Assembly: GCA_036873755.1 (NCBI GenBank)
Contig: JAVTVY010017410.1
Location: forward strand, 1 to 64,000
Direction: 5' to 3'
Origin: Hanleya hanleyi
Lineage: Eukaryota > Mollusca > Polyplacophora > Lepidopleurida > Hanleyidae
Length of the DNA stretch: 64,000 nt
How positions within the stretch are numbered: the stretch's first letter is position 1; every line of letters begins with the position of its first letter. The translations under genes and the position numbers were made by a program. Below are positions 34,129 to 45,994 of this stretch, piece after piece. The notes beneath the pieces are model-generated. The model had not been told where the DNA came from. It made no database searches and saw only the letters and a program-made list of their open reading frames with translations.

Positions 34129-35210
34129 CTACTTAGTCAGCAGAGGGAATATTTTGGTTTTCCAAAAGTGATCAAGTTTCAGTTCCATCTCTAGATAGAA
34201 GGTGCGATCAAAAACAATCCTCTCTACATGAATTCCACTTTTCCTTGTGTAAAACACAAAGTCACACCAGCTCCGACCTGTGACCGCTAAAGTTCTGTCC
34301 CTGAATTTGACAATACCATGGTGAACTCCTTGACAACATAGCGTCGCCATTAACACATGCAAAATGGTATTTTGACTGGGATATTTCTTTAATGGTACAA
34401 TCCTTGTACTTGTAGGTGCACTTAATTTCAAGCTGACCCATTCCACACTTTGTACATTCCACAAGCCCATCAGGTGTTCCTGCTAAATAGGGATTGGCCC
34501 TGTGAATGAATAGACCACTGTCACTGACCCTATGACGTTTACATTTCGACTTGAATCTCTCTATATACAATTGTTTGGCCACAGGCTCATGCACTCTACC
34601 ATATTTCAAAGCTGGAGCATCAATGTCTCTGGATGTTTTACCCAAAATGGTGTCAATTAGAGACTGTCCATGATCATGGTGTATAGCTTCATGGAAGAGG
34701 GAAGTGGTGATTCTGCCCTGTCCTTGACTATGCCAAACTTCACTTTTATGTTGTGGTCGTGTAATTTCTTCAATCTCTGCAACTGATTCCTCTGTCATGG
34801 TTTCTTTCATGTGCGAAATAAAACCATCAACAGCTATTCCATCAAATGATTGAAACATCTCTGTGAGGCTTGGAAGCAGTGTTGGAGCATCAGGGTTATC
34901 ACCAGCTAATGTATGGAGAAATAGGGCAGATGGTAAATTTTCTTTGCACATCTTAAAAACCTTGGATCGAACATCCTCAGCATCTATATCAAGACTACAT
35001 GGTGCATATTTCGGTGCAGAAGGAATGGCTTTGCGTTTCTGTCTTTCTGTGTTTATATCCATCACGGATGATGGCCGAGACTGCTTTCTTGGTTTATCCC
35101 ATTTTTGAGCTGTATCTGTGCAGGTCTCCGAATGGCGATCCATATGACGCTGATGAAAATCATTCAAGGCAAACAGTAGAGCCACAACATGCTTACATGA
35201 GCCATCACCA
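34129..35210 (-). pseudogene. SWIM/YqaJ exonuclease gene, last exon, frameshifted
   Basis: The acceptor CAG at 35211-35213 leads into GDGSCKHVVALLFALN, the CxH half of a SWIM zinc finger. The YqaJ fold (PD-(D/E)XK, lambda-exonuclease type) follows with its motifs in order: GRVHEP (34583-34600), GTPDG (34466-34480) and LEIK (34421-34432). The conserved WYCQIQGQ is in frame, but the next conserved block (TLAVTGRSWCDF, then HVERIVFD) is in another frame. One extra base near 34287-34296 accounts for this. The frame after the shift is open to a TAG at 34129. Such SAP-SWIM-YqaJ proteins are expanded in molluscs and cnidarians and their role is unknown. The shift may be a real mutation or a sequencing error. 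Confidence 0.85.
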
Positions 35211-35276
35211 CTGTAAAAAAATGAAGGAGTAAAACACATGATACAAAATTTGATACAAAGTATGCTCAGTCACATG

Positions 35277-35448
35277 GACACATGGCAAGAGAGTTGGGGG
35301 TGCAGGGTAGTGGGAGAGTGGAGATATCCTATATATCACTAGGCTATACCACTATATCCTATACCACTATGGTACCACTATATAAGTGTATCAGATATCT
35401 TCACTCTCCCTCTACCCCGCACCCCCAACTCTCTTGTCACATGTCCCT
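35277..35448. mobile_element. Short palindromic MITE in YqaJ-gene intron
   Basis: The arms contain 'caagagagttgggggtgc' (35286-35303) and its complement (35417-35435), extending through 'gggtag' and 'gatatc'. The 60-bp loop is built of 'ataccactat' repeats. It occupies the intron where the missing first half of the SWIM finger should be sought. Confidence 0.8.
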
Positions 35449-35905
35449 GTGGCTCAGAACATATCCAAATAAATTTTCTAGTATACAAGTTGACTCGGTG
35501 ATAGCTATTATTTTTTATTCTGGTTATGTAAATGATTTAAATTTGTATAAGCCCACCAATAATTTTTTTTCTCAGAAATGCTAATAAAAAGTTTTGGGAA
35601 GGGGCCTTTCTGAAGGGTAGGTAGCATTACCACAAACAACCTTTTAATTTCGGCCTAGTAAGTTGCAGTTTGGTATGAGAAAATGATGTGCATTTCATCT
35701 GTTCATTTTCACCCTGCGAATCAAATTTTTTAGTAGGAGAATAAACAAATACTATATTTTCATGAATGGGGAGATTTAACTTTAAGTAAACATTCGGCTG
35801 GTGAAAATGAAATATTAAAATTATTGATAATATTTAACTTGTATAGGGCCTTAACATACTAAACTGCAACCGTACTCTTCGAAAAAAAAAAAAAAAAAAA
35901 CTTAC

Positions 35906-36317
35906 GCCACGCAAGTGCATTCTGCTGAAACAACTGGTCCCACGGTTTCTTGCAAAACACATACACTGTACAGTACTCTCGATCATTCTGCCTGGTCTCC
36001 GGTACACAGGTGCACTTCATGAACACATAGCCCGGAATACACGACACTTTGTTGATGCGAACATTATCCACGTGCGAGTCTTTGAATAGTTTGTATCCAT
36101 CGTCGTCTCGATAACGCTTCAATCTCTCATTATCCCAGCCACAAGTTGTCATCAAATAAAGAAATATGTCTGGTAAATCCACAGGGGGCATTTGCCGGAG
36201 ATCGTTAGACCACTCATCGTCAGTTGGGTAGGGAATAACGACTTTCCTGCCTCCTGCAGTTACGGTGCGCCTCTCTGTACTCTTTGCCACGAAATCATCG
36301 GGCGTCTGGATGACAGG
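35906..36317 (-). CDS. SAP-SWIM-YqaJ gene, middle coding segment
   Basis: The frame reads PVIQTPDDFVAKSTERRTVT, then DDEWSNDLRQMPPVDLPDIF and SCIPGYVFMKCTCVPE, ending NALAWR with donor GTAAGT at 35900-35905 (phase 1). The WxxDLxxxPxxxxxDIFxYL pattern typically precedes the SWIM finger in this family. The next exon starts in a phase needing two bases, so an intervening exon with the CxC half of SWIM is expected in 35214-35899. I could not find it. The upstream boundary is the edge of the 36320-41738 insertion and not a splice site. Confidence 0.75.
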
Positions 36318-36319
36318 TA

Positions 36320-39300
36320 CAGTCACTTGTCGTAAATCGGGACAGTACGTAAATCGGGACACTTCCGGTATTTTTGCGTTGTTCTCGCGATCGAGGGCGT
36401 GATTTCGAATGATAAAGTCGCCAGCGTGGGTGATGTCGTCAGCTGTCGGATTCCCCGTGTTTTCTCGAGCGTGCGAGCGGTGCTTCAAATAAACTATACA
36501 AGGTTTCAAGGGGGTGCTGTTTCGTGGTGCGGTCGAAAAAGCTTCCAAGTAAGGGCGATAACGTTTACCTCCCTTTATTCAAGCCTCAAACAAAAAATCT
36601 TCCGATATTTCTACATATCTTCAGCCAAAATGTTTGTGTGTGGAATGCTCGACAGAGGAAACCAAACTAGAACACTGTATCTCTGATAGGCGTAAATTAT
36701 AGCCGAATCTTGCACAACATGCAAATTGACGTAAATCGGGACACTCCATTGAGAGTGACGATTTCACGTTTGGTTTGAGAACCGCGCATTTCTGTTGTTG
36801 GTAGCCTAAGAATAGAAGTAGGCCTATAGCCTATAGATCCAAACTTTTATAATAGCTGGTTCCGAGGTATATTTTTGCATTTGTTAGCTATTTAGTTTCG
36901 TTGTTTGGCTATTTAGTGCGTCAGAACGAAATGAAGCAACAATAATTTTCTAAATTTAATTGCTGAAGACCACGGCACAGAGGGGTGTGCGAAAGTCCTT
37001 ATAATTTCTAAAACGGGAGAAAGATCAGATGTCCAGGCGGCATCAGTAAGACAATTATAATAAATAGTGTTTTGGGAACAGATGACGAACATGGCGGGAT
37101 GTAGATATTATATATCTGAACTAAAATAGGCGAAGGTATAGGTCCTATCCATATACACGGAACAAAATTTAGAACAGATATTTTATACGAAAGAAAAGGG
37201 GCCCAAGAATAAATTTGTCGAAAGGATTATGATCTCTAAATCAATATGGTCCTCTCAAATATTTTCTGTGTGAGGAGAGAGGTAGAGCTGTGTGGGGGGG
37301 GGGGGGTGAGCGAGAGACATATTAAATGTAGCAACAGCAGAATATATCGTTGGGGGAGGTATGCGGGGTCATAGACACAAACATCTTTGGACTATATTCA
37401 TGCGAAATTGACCTTCGTCATTATTACGTACTGGTATTGATTTTGGGGGAGGGAGGAGTTCTTGGAAAATTTCAACCAAAAATATAACTCGAAAGTATTT
37501 GGTTTCCTGGATAAATTTAGGCCAGTATGGCTCCAGTTACAGTGTAACGAAAAGTATAGATAAAATATTGATATTTCCTTCATAAATAAAACTTTTGGAG
37601 TGTCTCTTCTTTAGTAAAGTAAGAATGCTTACATTTTCCTAGACAAAGCCCACATACCCTGCCGTAATCTCATCAAAAATCAGTTTTCATTTTATGTAAC
37701 TAGATGAATTTAAAAAAAGATTGCTTGATTAATCAATAATGTCTCTATCGATATATTTTTTTTTTACTTTTAGGCCGATGGCACCCTTGCCGGCAAGGAA
37801 GCTCAAGGAAGGAAGGCCGTGATTTTAGGGTCCATTTCATGGCCACTTGACATCGAGATACATTTTCATGATGACACTAAACAGGTTAAAACTTGGACTT
37901 GGAGAATATATGAAATAAAATTTGTGAAATAAAGGATCATGAAATACAGTGTCTTGCTTTTCTTTTGTGGTATTTTATTGACCTCATGCAATAAATGAGA
38001 TATATTTTGAAATATTCCCGCACTAGCAACCTGTTCATGCTGGCTCAATCATTAGTTCGTCGCACCACAAAGGGTACCTATACCTGCCTGTATCAGTTTA
38101 TCCATTAAAAAAAAATCTAATGCAAAGGTAATTTATTGTTTTCCATTCGACATGTTATTTATCAAGGAACAGCTCATTGGAATCCATTTCGTGCTGGAGC
38201 TCATCTAATTTATCAACAATTATCGGTTCGGTAAACTGTTCAACAAATCTCCATTATTACAGGATATATCTGTGATTGTCATCATTGTCTCCAACAAATC
38301 CTTTATCAGGTCATTCCGGACTATTTAACAACTGATATATAGTATTTCAGAGAAGTGTGTGTGTACATGTACATTTGTATCGATACCATCAAACTGTTAC
38401 CATCCACGTGTCGATTCATTTTCCCGCCAAAACGAAAACAATGGGGTCAATATCCGGGTAGCTTGTCTCTGTGCCAAACTGATATGCCTGAATGGTTCTC
38501 GTTCCCAACATATTATGGGCTTTCACGTGTTTACTTATTGGACAGCCATCAAAATACTGTGGAGAAAAATATATCTTGAATGTTTACTGAGAGAAGGGGG
38601 AGGGGTCACTCAATCGTTTATTTTTCAACAATGGCTATCCAACCCTCCTCTTTTTTCGTTCCATGTTAATGAACTTTAGTGACTCCTTTTCTCTTGTCTT
38701 AATTGTTTCTTCTTCTTTTTTCTTGTATATTTTTCTGTGTTGTTTTTTTTCTCCATATCTTTATCAGGTCATAGAAGATTTAATTAAAATCAACGACAGG
38801 CATCAAATACTGCATGGAGAGGAAAATATAGCTCGAATGTTCGGTGCAGTGTTACTCTCAACTGTGATTTATTTTTCAAAAACCGCTATTTTTCTCCTGT
38901 CCTGTTTTTTCTTCGCCCTTGTTTCTTCTTCAGATTCAAATCAGGTGTGCTAAAGGTAAGTGCGTACGATGAAAGATGAACTGGTAGTGGCCAACCTCAA
39001 CGAATTCCCAACTGGAAATAATATAGAAGGCCATCACGAAACAGTTGTGTTTATTAAGGACCTTTGGAAACTCTTAATATACGACGGCTGTCCAGTGTGA
39101 ATGACGGATCTGACGCAGAATCAGAATCATTTATTTGCACAGATATGCCACAGAGGGCCAAAGGCAATTACACACAAGACAAAAACATAACAGTAGTAGT
39201 AACAGCAAGGTCCGCATTTAATCATGGGCTGCACATTTTTATTCATTATTTGTTTTAAATATATCACTATTTTCAAGTGAATATAAATCGAATATGAAAC

Positions 39301-41738
39301 ATTTATCTTCAAATCTATAATATTGATGATTCGGAGTTATAATGTGCCTCGCCTTGTTTTTTGTTTTTGTTTTTTGCTTCTTTTTGCCGAGTGTTTTCAC
39401 AAATCAAGTGATCCAGATGCGAGTTGTAAAGACGCAATTATATCATAACGTCGGAATTTCGTTCATTTGCTTTGTATGATAAAAATTAACTAAGATGTAT
39501 AAAGATTACCTGTGAACATTATTTTGTTCAGTTTTTTTTTCAGATCTGTCGTTCATTTTCAGCCTATACATATATATTTCCATTCTGCTTTTTCTTCAAC
39601 TCGGATACAACCACAGTATGACTTGTTTATATGCTGCGAATTAAAAGAGAAAGAATTTATTTGTGTACACTGAAGCACATCACTTTTCCACTTCAACATT
39701 TCCCGATCAACTGTAATATTTCACGGGTCACCAACCACTTCCAGTATTCGTTAACTGTCGCAATCAGAAGCAAATTACACAGGAGGCGTTTTGACAGACA
39801 ATTGCAAGGAAAATGTGGTTTTAAGAAGAATTCAAAATTATTATAGAATCCATGATAACATCTACGCTGTAGGCAGCATGGAATTCGGTGGAGATGTGAC
39901 TTGTTCAGTGAAAGCCGTACAGCTCCGCCAGTCCTATCCATTTCCCAGTATGCAATTTGTCCGTAAACATCACCATGTTGGCATAAATTAAATGTGATCA
40001 AATGGTTCTTATTCTTCTAAGCAATCATCTCTTGTTTTCTTACGGGGTAGTCGAGGTGAAGTGACAAAAGAAGACCTGTCCAACATCCCGCGCCATGGAA
40101 AAGATTGTTGATTGCTCTGATCACATTTCTGTGCTATAATAAATATAAAAAGCTGGACTATAATGAAATTCCCTTCTCGTAAATAAAAACTGATAATTGT
40201 ACAGAAAATAAGAACCTCAATAAGTCCCCTTAGAAAAAAACGTTGAATGTCCGACATTTTCAGGGATGAGAGCCTATATTCAATATATATATCTGACGAG
40301 CGTAATTATTGATAATAGCCCCACTGACGATATCGCTTATCAGTGAAAGATTAAATGCATTAATTTTTCTTTTCTTCAATGTTCTCAGTTGGCTTTCGAA
40401 GTAAATTAAATAGAATTCCATGAGTTTTCGGGATGAAGGTCGTGGGGTTGGAGTCACGTATGTTTGATGGAGCCGAAGCTCTGTGCGCTGACGGAGGCCA
40501 ATCTCCATAGACTTGCAGAGTCGAATCTCCGTGGACTGAGATCCAGATTGTAATTACAAAAAATAATAGCTGAAAAGCTTTTAAATATGATTGGTCTCTC
40601 GGTGGTGCTAATCAAGATTATTTACCATTTCAAGTTGCATATCAAAGAGGCTTGAAGTACAGTTTTGAGTTTGGTAAACAATAACATACTCGGATTATAC
40701 CATCTTGTTGTAAAAGGACCGCATTATTCTCAAAGGCTGTAGATATCATTCTAATTTGTGCATTTGTGTTGTGGACTTACAAACTCTCAGTAATCCATGG
40801 CTGTCTTCGTACGTTACCGGGAATGGAGGGAGAATTCAATCTGTCATCTGTCGCTGACCACCAAGAATGATCATACATTTATTACTTACCTTAATTTGTA
40901 GGCGGTAGTTAAATGAATACGGTGACTGGTATGTTTTCGGCCAACTTCCCTGATCCATCATATTCATGGCAGTCATTTGCTAACCGTAATTTATAAAAAG
41001 AACGAATTCGCCTGTAATATATCTTACCGGTAGATTCTATTCGATATCCGTCGCAATCTTTTGCCGATTCCCATTGTAAATTTTAATAAACATACGTATG
41101 TATAAAACGAAGGCTACTCGAGCCTTTCGAGGATTACTTGAATTATGTGTACATAAAAGATTTGATCGTTCGGGAACGGAATCGGGGAAATAATTCTTGC
41201 ATTTAGAACAGTCGAACGGCTGCACGTATCGGTGCGAACGAGTTCGGCGTTCGGGCTTGTGACACCCTCCCTTACCTTTAAATCCCTCTTCGAGTCGGGA
41301 TCAGTTCCACAAATTTGTATTCCCCGCAGCCAGCACGCAAAATAGAAAATACGCGTGTGCAACATCAACATATACTTACAGGTACTAATTTGACTTTTAT
41401 TCGATATCAAAACGAAATAATTTAACATGTCATAGTCGTAAACGATTAGAACGTTATGTTAAGTACGAAATGTTTATCTTGGAACTCTTATACTGTTCAA
41501 AATTCGCCGTTAACCACTGTCCCGATTTACGACAACTTGTCCCGATTTACGTCAATTTGCCAGCTTACTTCGATTAGCGTTCCAACAAAAATCACTGCTC
41601 GTTGAAAAGAAATTTTAAGACAGTGCAGCACAAGGGATGTTAATAAATGTCATGGGAAGTTAAAATTATTCGTGAGAACAGAGTGCTTCTTTTAAACTAC
41701 GAATCGCGAAAAGTGTCCCGATTTACGACAAGTGACTG
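36320..41738. mobile_element. 5.4-kb TA-flanked TIR element inside coding sequence
   Basis: Perfect 25-bp terminal inverted repeats begin cagtcacttgtcgtaaatcg (36320-36344, complement at 41714-41738). They are flanked by TA on both sides (36318-36319, 41739-41740), the target duplication of Tc1/mariner-type elements. The core motif 'cgtaaatcgggac' recurs inside both ends: 36348-36360 and about 36731 on the left, and about 41518 and 41543 (complement) on the right. The interior is mostly AT-rich and includes a ~320-bp degenerate direct duplication (38.28-38.96 kb) and a LINE-like tail near 39115-39170. I found no DDE transposase, so it is probably non-autonomous or composite. Confidence 0.85.
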
Positions 41739-41873
41739 TAGATTGAGTTTGAACGCGTTTTTCGATAAGCGAACCAAGTCAGCTTTTCTGTAGTCAGAAG
41801 TAGTCACTCCTCTGGCATGTAAGTACTTTTTTAGTTCGTCCACGGTAAGTTTCTCGAATTCTACATCTGCCAT
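41739..41873 (-). CDS. SAP-domain N-terminus of the split YqaJ gene
   Basis: From an ATG in good context (aacATGg) the frame reads MADVEFEKLTVDELKKYLHA, then RGVTTSDYRKADLVRLSKNA, ending FKLNL. This is a typical SAP helix-extended-helix DNA-binding motif. The codon CTA contains the TA target site; beyond it the frame runs into the transposon and stops 14 codons later. The last codon before the element (CTA) and the first after it (CCT at 36317) are in the same phase, so the two segments belong to one original exon. Confidence 0.85.
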
Positions 41874-41906
41874 GTTGCCAGCATGAGCTGGGGTCAAATC
41901 TGACCC

Positions 41907-42412
41907 CAATCTAGCCCCAGAACTCACTTTATCTGCGAAAACTGACCTCTGGCCTAGTGGATTTCTGGGAGCGAAAACGGAAACATCGCACCTCTTTGTT
42001 TACTTTCTTATTTATTCTACTTTTGATGTGTTTTGTACTCTGTCCCAAATGGGATGCTCAGTACAATAAAGAATCTTATTTTATCATGAGCACAATTAAT
42101 TTTCGGCGGAAACAATCTCGCATTCGTCTATTTCCGTATTGACGAAAATTAGCCCAGTTGCTGAGTTCTGATAGATTGCTATTATTCAACTAAACATAGA
42201 AATAGTTTTGTATAATTTGAATGAATTATGTTCGTTTGGTTAAAATTAACTGAATTTCACAATAAAATGCGCCCGGATCTCTTGATTATCAAAGGCACTA
42301 TTTCGTAGCCGGCTCACTACGTGATCGTCATACGCTCCCCATCGGTGGGGATTTGTGCGTTCTATGTGAGAGGCTCGTTCCGTCAATACGGAAATAGCCG
42401 AACGTGAGATTG
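41907..42412. mobile_element. 506-bp element, 9-bp TSD (copy 1)
   Basis: It runs from CAATCT to AGATTG and is flanked by the direct repeat ATCTGACCC (41898-41906, 42413-42421). A nearly identical copy in the opposite orientation is at 45995-46503. It includes a retrotransposon-like tail ('ttgtactctgtcccaaatgg' with caataaagaatctta). Nine-bp duplications point to Mutator-like mobilisation. It sits 34 bp upstream of the SAP start codon. Confidence 0.88.
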
Positions 42413-42667
42413 ATCTGACCCCCCTAAAACTCTGTCGGGGCCGTTTTGTACCTCTATCACTGAAGAGCTAGCTAACCGTGACGTTCGGCACGCATGCGCC
42501 TGAAATCGACTGCTACCGAATCAACGGCGGACATGGCCCAGCCAGCTATAATCCCTCAGGTTAATCCGCTATACCCTGCGGTGTCGGCATCGTACATTGA
42601 ACACTTTCATCACCTCCATGCCCAGACGACGGATAATTTTTGACAGATTGTCTGGCTGGGTTGTTGA
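42413..42667. other. Unassigned spacer
   Basis: GC-richer unique DNA with CpG dinucleotides between two elements. No gene was recognised. Confidence 0.35.
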
Positions 42668-43161
42668 TAGCTAAATAATATAGCCCTCAAGAGAATGAGG
42701 GCTATAGGTCGGCCCCAGTCACCTCCAGCGAGGGTTTTAGATAATTTTATTACGAATCACCCACCTTTGAACCTGCCGTACATCTAAACTCTATCCCCTC
42801 CTGCGCACTATTTCAAAATCTTGCACACTGTTGTGAAATATTAACGAATATATCGCCGTCTGAATTTTCCAGTCGGAAACTTCTAGCTCTCTGCGCGCCA
42901 TGTTGGTGACGTCACTCTATACGGTTAACATGGCGCGTTTAAAGTGGAAGTCGTCTGGGAAATTCAGACGGCGATATATTCGTTACTATTTCACAATAGT
43001 GCACAAGATTTTAAAATGGTGCGCAGGAGGGGATAGACATTAGATGTACGGCAGGTTCAGAGGTGGGTGATTCGTAATAAAATTATCTAAAACCCTCGCT
43101 GGAGGTGACTGGGGCCGACCTATAGCCCTCATACTCTTGAGGGCTATATATTATTTAGCTA
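42668..43161. mobile_element. Foldback element with 9-bp TSD
   Basis: Near-perfect arms of about 215 bp. 'tagctaaataatatagccc' at the left pairs with the right end. The arms also pair at 'cagacggcgatatattcgtt' and 'ccagtcacctccagcgaggg'. The flanking direct repeat is GGTTGTTGA (42659-42667, 43162-43170). Long TIRs and a 9-bp duplication suit a Mutator-type non-autonomous foldback element. Confidence 0.9.
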
Positions 43162-43293
43162 GGTTGTTGATCGGATTCACAGATAACGATTGAAGCATGG
43201 GAAGATATATTTTTCCAGTCGCTATCTCCCCCCCCCAACTAAAAAAAAAAAAGAAAAGAAAAAGCCGGGAGAGTTCTTCGGAGTTTTACGTTT

Positions 43294-44830
43294 TTACCCC
43301 TCGGCCAAAATTTGGCCGAAGGGTATTGTCGTCGTCATGTACGTCTGTCCGTCTGTCCGTCACACCTTTCTCGTTACCAAGATATCTTCAGAACGACTTA
43401 CCCTAGACACACCAAACTTGCAGTGCTCATCCGTATGCTTGTGACCCAGAACCCTATTGAATCTGGACCTGATTGGTTAGAAACTTTGGCGGCCATCTTT
43501 AATTTATGCGAAACCATCACAGCTTTCTTGTTACCAAGATTTCTTTAGAACGACTTACCCTTGGCACCCCAAACTTGCACTGCACATCCATATGCTCATG
43601 ACCCAAAACCCTATTGAATCTGGACCTGATTGGTTGGAAACTTTGGCGGCCATATTTAATTTATGCGAAATCATTAATCTTGTGTATCTTAGGTACCATT
43701 TCTCTGTTCAGTGTGAAACTTGGTATAGATCATCGATGCATCAAGAAACTTCAAAGGAATGACCAAACCAGTTTCCCTGATTCGGTGAAAACCTTGGCGG
43801 CCATCTTTAATTTATGCAAAATCTTCAATGAAATATATCTCTGATACCATTCAAGTGTTCTATACGAAACTTGGTATACAGCATCGATGTATCAAGAGAT
43901 CTGCAATGTATAGCCACATCAGTTCCTCTGAGTGGCGGGAAGGATGGGCGGCCATCTTTAATTTATGCAAAATCATTAATGATCTCTATCTCTGATACTG
44001 TTCGAGTGCTCGATGTAAAATTTGGTATATATCATCGAAGCATCAATAGACTTACGATAAATGACAGTTCTGGCGTTTCTGATTAGGCGGAACCTTGGCG
44101 GCCATCTTTAATTTATGCAAAATCTTCAATGATATATATCTTTGATACCATTTCAGTGTTCTATATGAAACTTGGTATCCAGCATCGATGTATCAAGAGA
44201 CTTGCAATGAATAACCACATCGGTTCCTCTGAGTGGCGGGAAGGATGGGCGGCCATCTTTAATTTATGCGAAATCATTAATGATCTATATCTGTGATACG
44301 GTTCAAGTGCTCAATGTAAAATTTGGTATACATCATCGATGTATCAATAGACAATTCTGGTTTTTCTGCTTGGGCGGAAACCTTGGTGGCCATCTTTAAT
44401 TTATGCAAAATCTTTAATGATGTTTATCTTTGATACCATTTCAGTGTTCTATATGAAACTTGGTATACAGAATCTATGTATCAAGAGACTTCCAATGAAT
44501 AACCACATCAGTTTCTCTGAGTGGTGGGAAGGATGGGCAGCCATCTTTAATTTATGCGAAATCATTAGGGATCTCTATCTCAGATAATTTTCAAATGTTC
44601 GATGTAAAATTTGGTATACATCGTCGATGCATCAACAGACTTATGTAATGAATACCGGTTTCTCTGATTGGACGGAAACGTTTGAGGCCATTTCTAATGG
44701 CAAATTTTTTCATAATCTGTATATTTGTTACTTGACTGCTTGGTGTTCCTGAAGTCTTGTTTTAAATTGAATACATTATGAATGGCTGGCGCCCAGAGCC
44801 GAGGGGTTTTCAGATGCGCAGCTTCGTATT
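43294..44830 (-). mobile_element. Pearl-like element, copy 3, with eight ~150-bp monomers
   Basis: The palindromic end 'cggccaaaatttggccg' lies near 43300, then (GTCTGTCC)n at 43340-43363. Eight monomers follow, each with 'ggccatctttaatttatgc' (43489, 43648, 43799, 43951, 44100, 44251, 44389, 44539, with slight variation). The 5' end has 'cagagccgaggggtttt' near 44793. Its ends match copies 1 and 2 but its monomer is different. Confidence 0.85.
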
Positions 44831-45994
44831 GACCTCTGACTTTGAATTTGACTTCTCACTTCCGACTCGCATCCTGGTGAATGACACTCGTCCTTTATCT
44901 TTTTGCCGATTCAGATATTCTCGTGGAAGTTTCCAATTATACTATCCGGAATGCGAGTTTTTCTTTCGTGAAAATTTACTTTTTATGAAAGCGCAGGTTT
45001 GTCTTCTGCCGCATGCAAAATGGTACATCTTCAGAAAATTTATGACCTAGGCCTATCCCAAAGTTCACAAGATCATTATTGTTTAGCATCATCAGATAAA
45101 CAAGACTAGTACGATCAGACAACAGAAAGGCGAAAATACTGTATAATTGACGTAATTCGTTGTTTTCCGCGTTTCAATGGTTGATCTTCAATGCAGAATC
45201 TAGGTCAAACGAGTAGGCCTACAAGTACGTTCAGTTTTATTTTTTTAACAACAAAACTTGCATAATGTTAGCAACAAAAGTACATATCATAGGGCGTATG
45301 AACAGTACTATGTATTGAATGAAGAACAGAAATGCTGCAAATCCCCTGACCTGATCATGAACATGTCACGCTAAGAACCTTGGAATAGGTCATAAATTTT
45401 CCGAAGATGTACCGTCTTGCCTGCCGTATACCGGCCATCTGTACCAGCGCGAAGCTATAAGTACACGCGCGAATTTAGTACCCTCGAATTAAGAGACCCG
45501 GTGGAAGCACTGCAAAGGATACACACCTTTTGTGACGTAAGCATTCAATTGTGTCCAGGAACTTTTCAAAATTTCGTCGGGAACCATAGCAATCTCTATT
45601 GGAAATCACACGAGTCGTGGGTTCCCCATATGACAATTATTTGGCGGGAGATATCACGTTGCGCTCCTAGACCTCCGTCTGATCGACGGAGGTAAAAAAC
45701 GAAAATTGAATTGTGCAAGGTTACACGGACGGTCGACCATAATGCTTCTGCTGACAGTCGCCGGTTGTCGCAACCTGTAACCATCTCGGTCATCTATACG
45801 CGGTAAGACTGACCCTGGGATCGTGTGTATCCATTTACAGCCTACTTTCAGCAAGTGCGAGAGGGAATTTCCAGAAATCAATACCACGTGACTTCGTCAG
45901 CCAATCAGCTAAAGTCTACCGACGTAACCCCAACGTAACTCGCCATTTTCGAATCATGTGATGCCCTACTTGTTGAAAATTACAGATCTACCAC
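44831..45994. other. No gene recognised
   Basis: Unique sequence with several short open frames on both strands. None shows a recognisable motif or supported splice structure. Confidence 0.4.
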
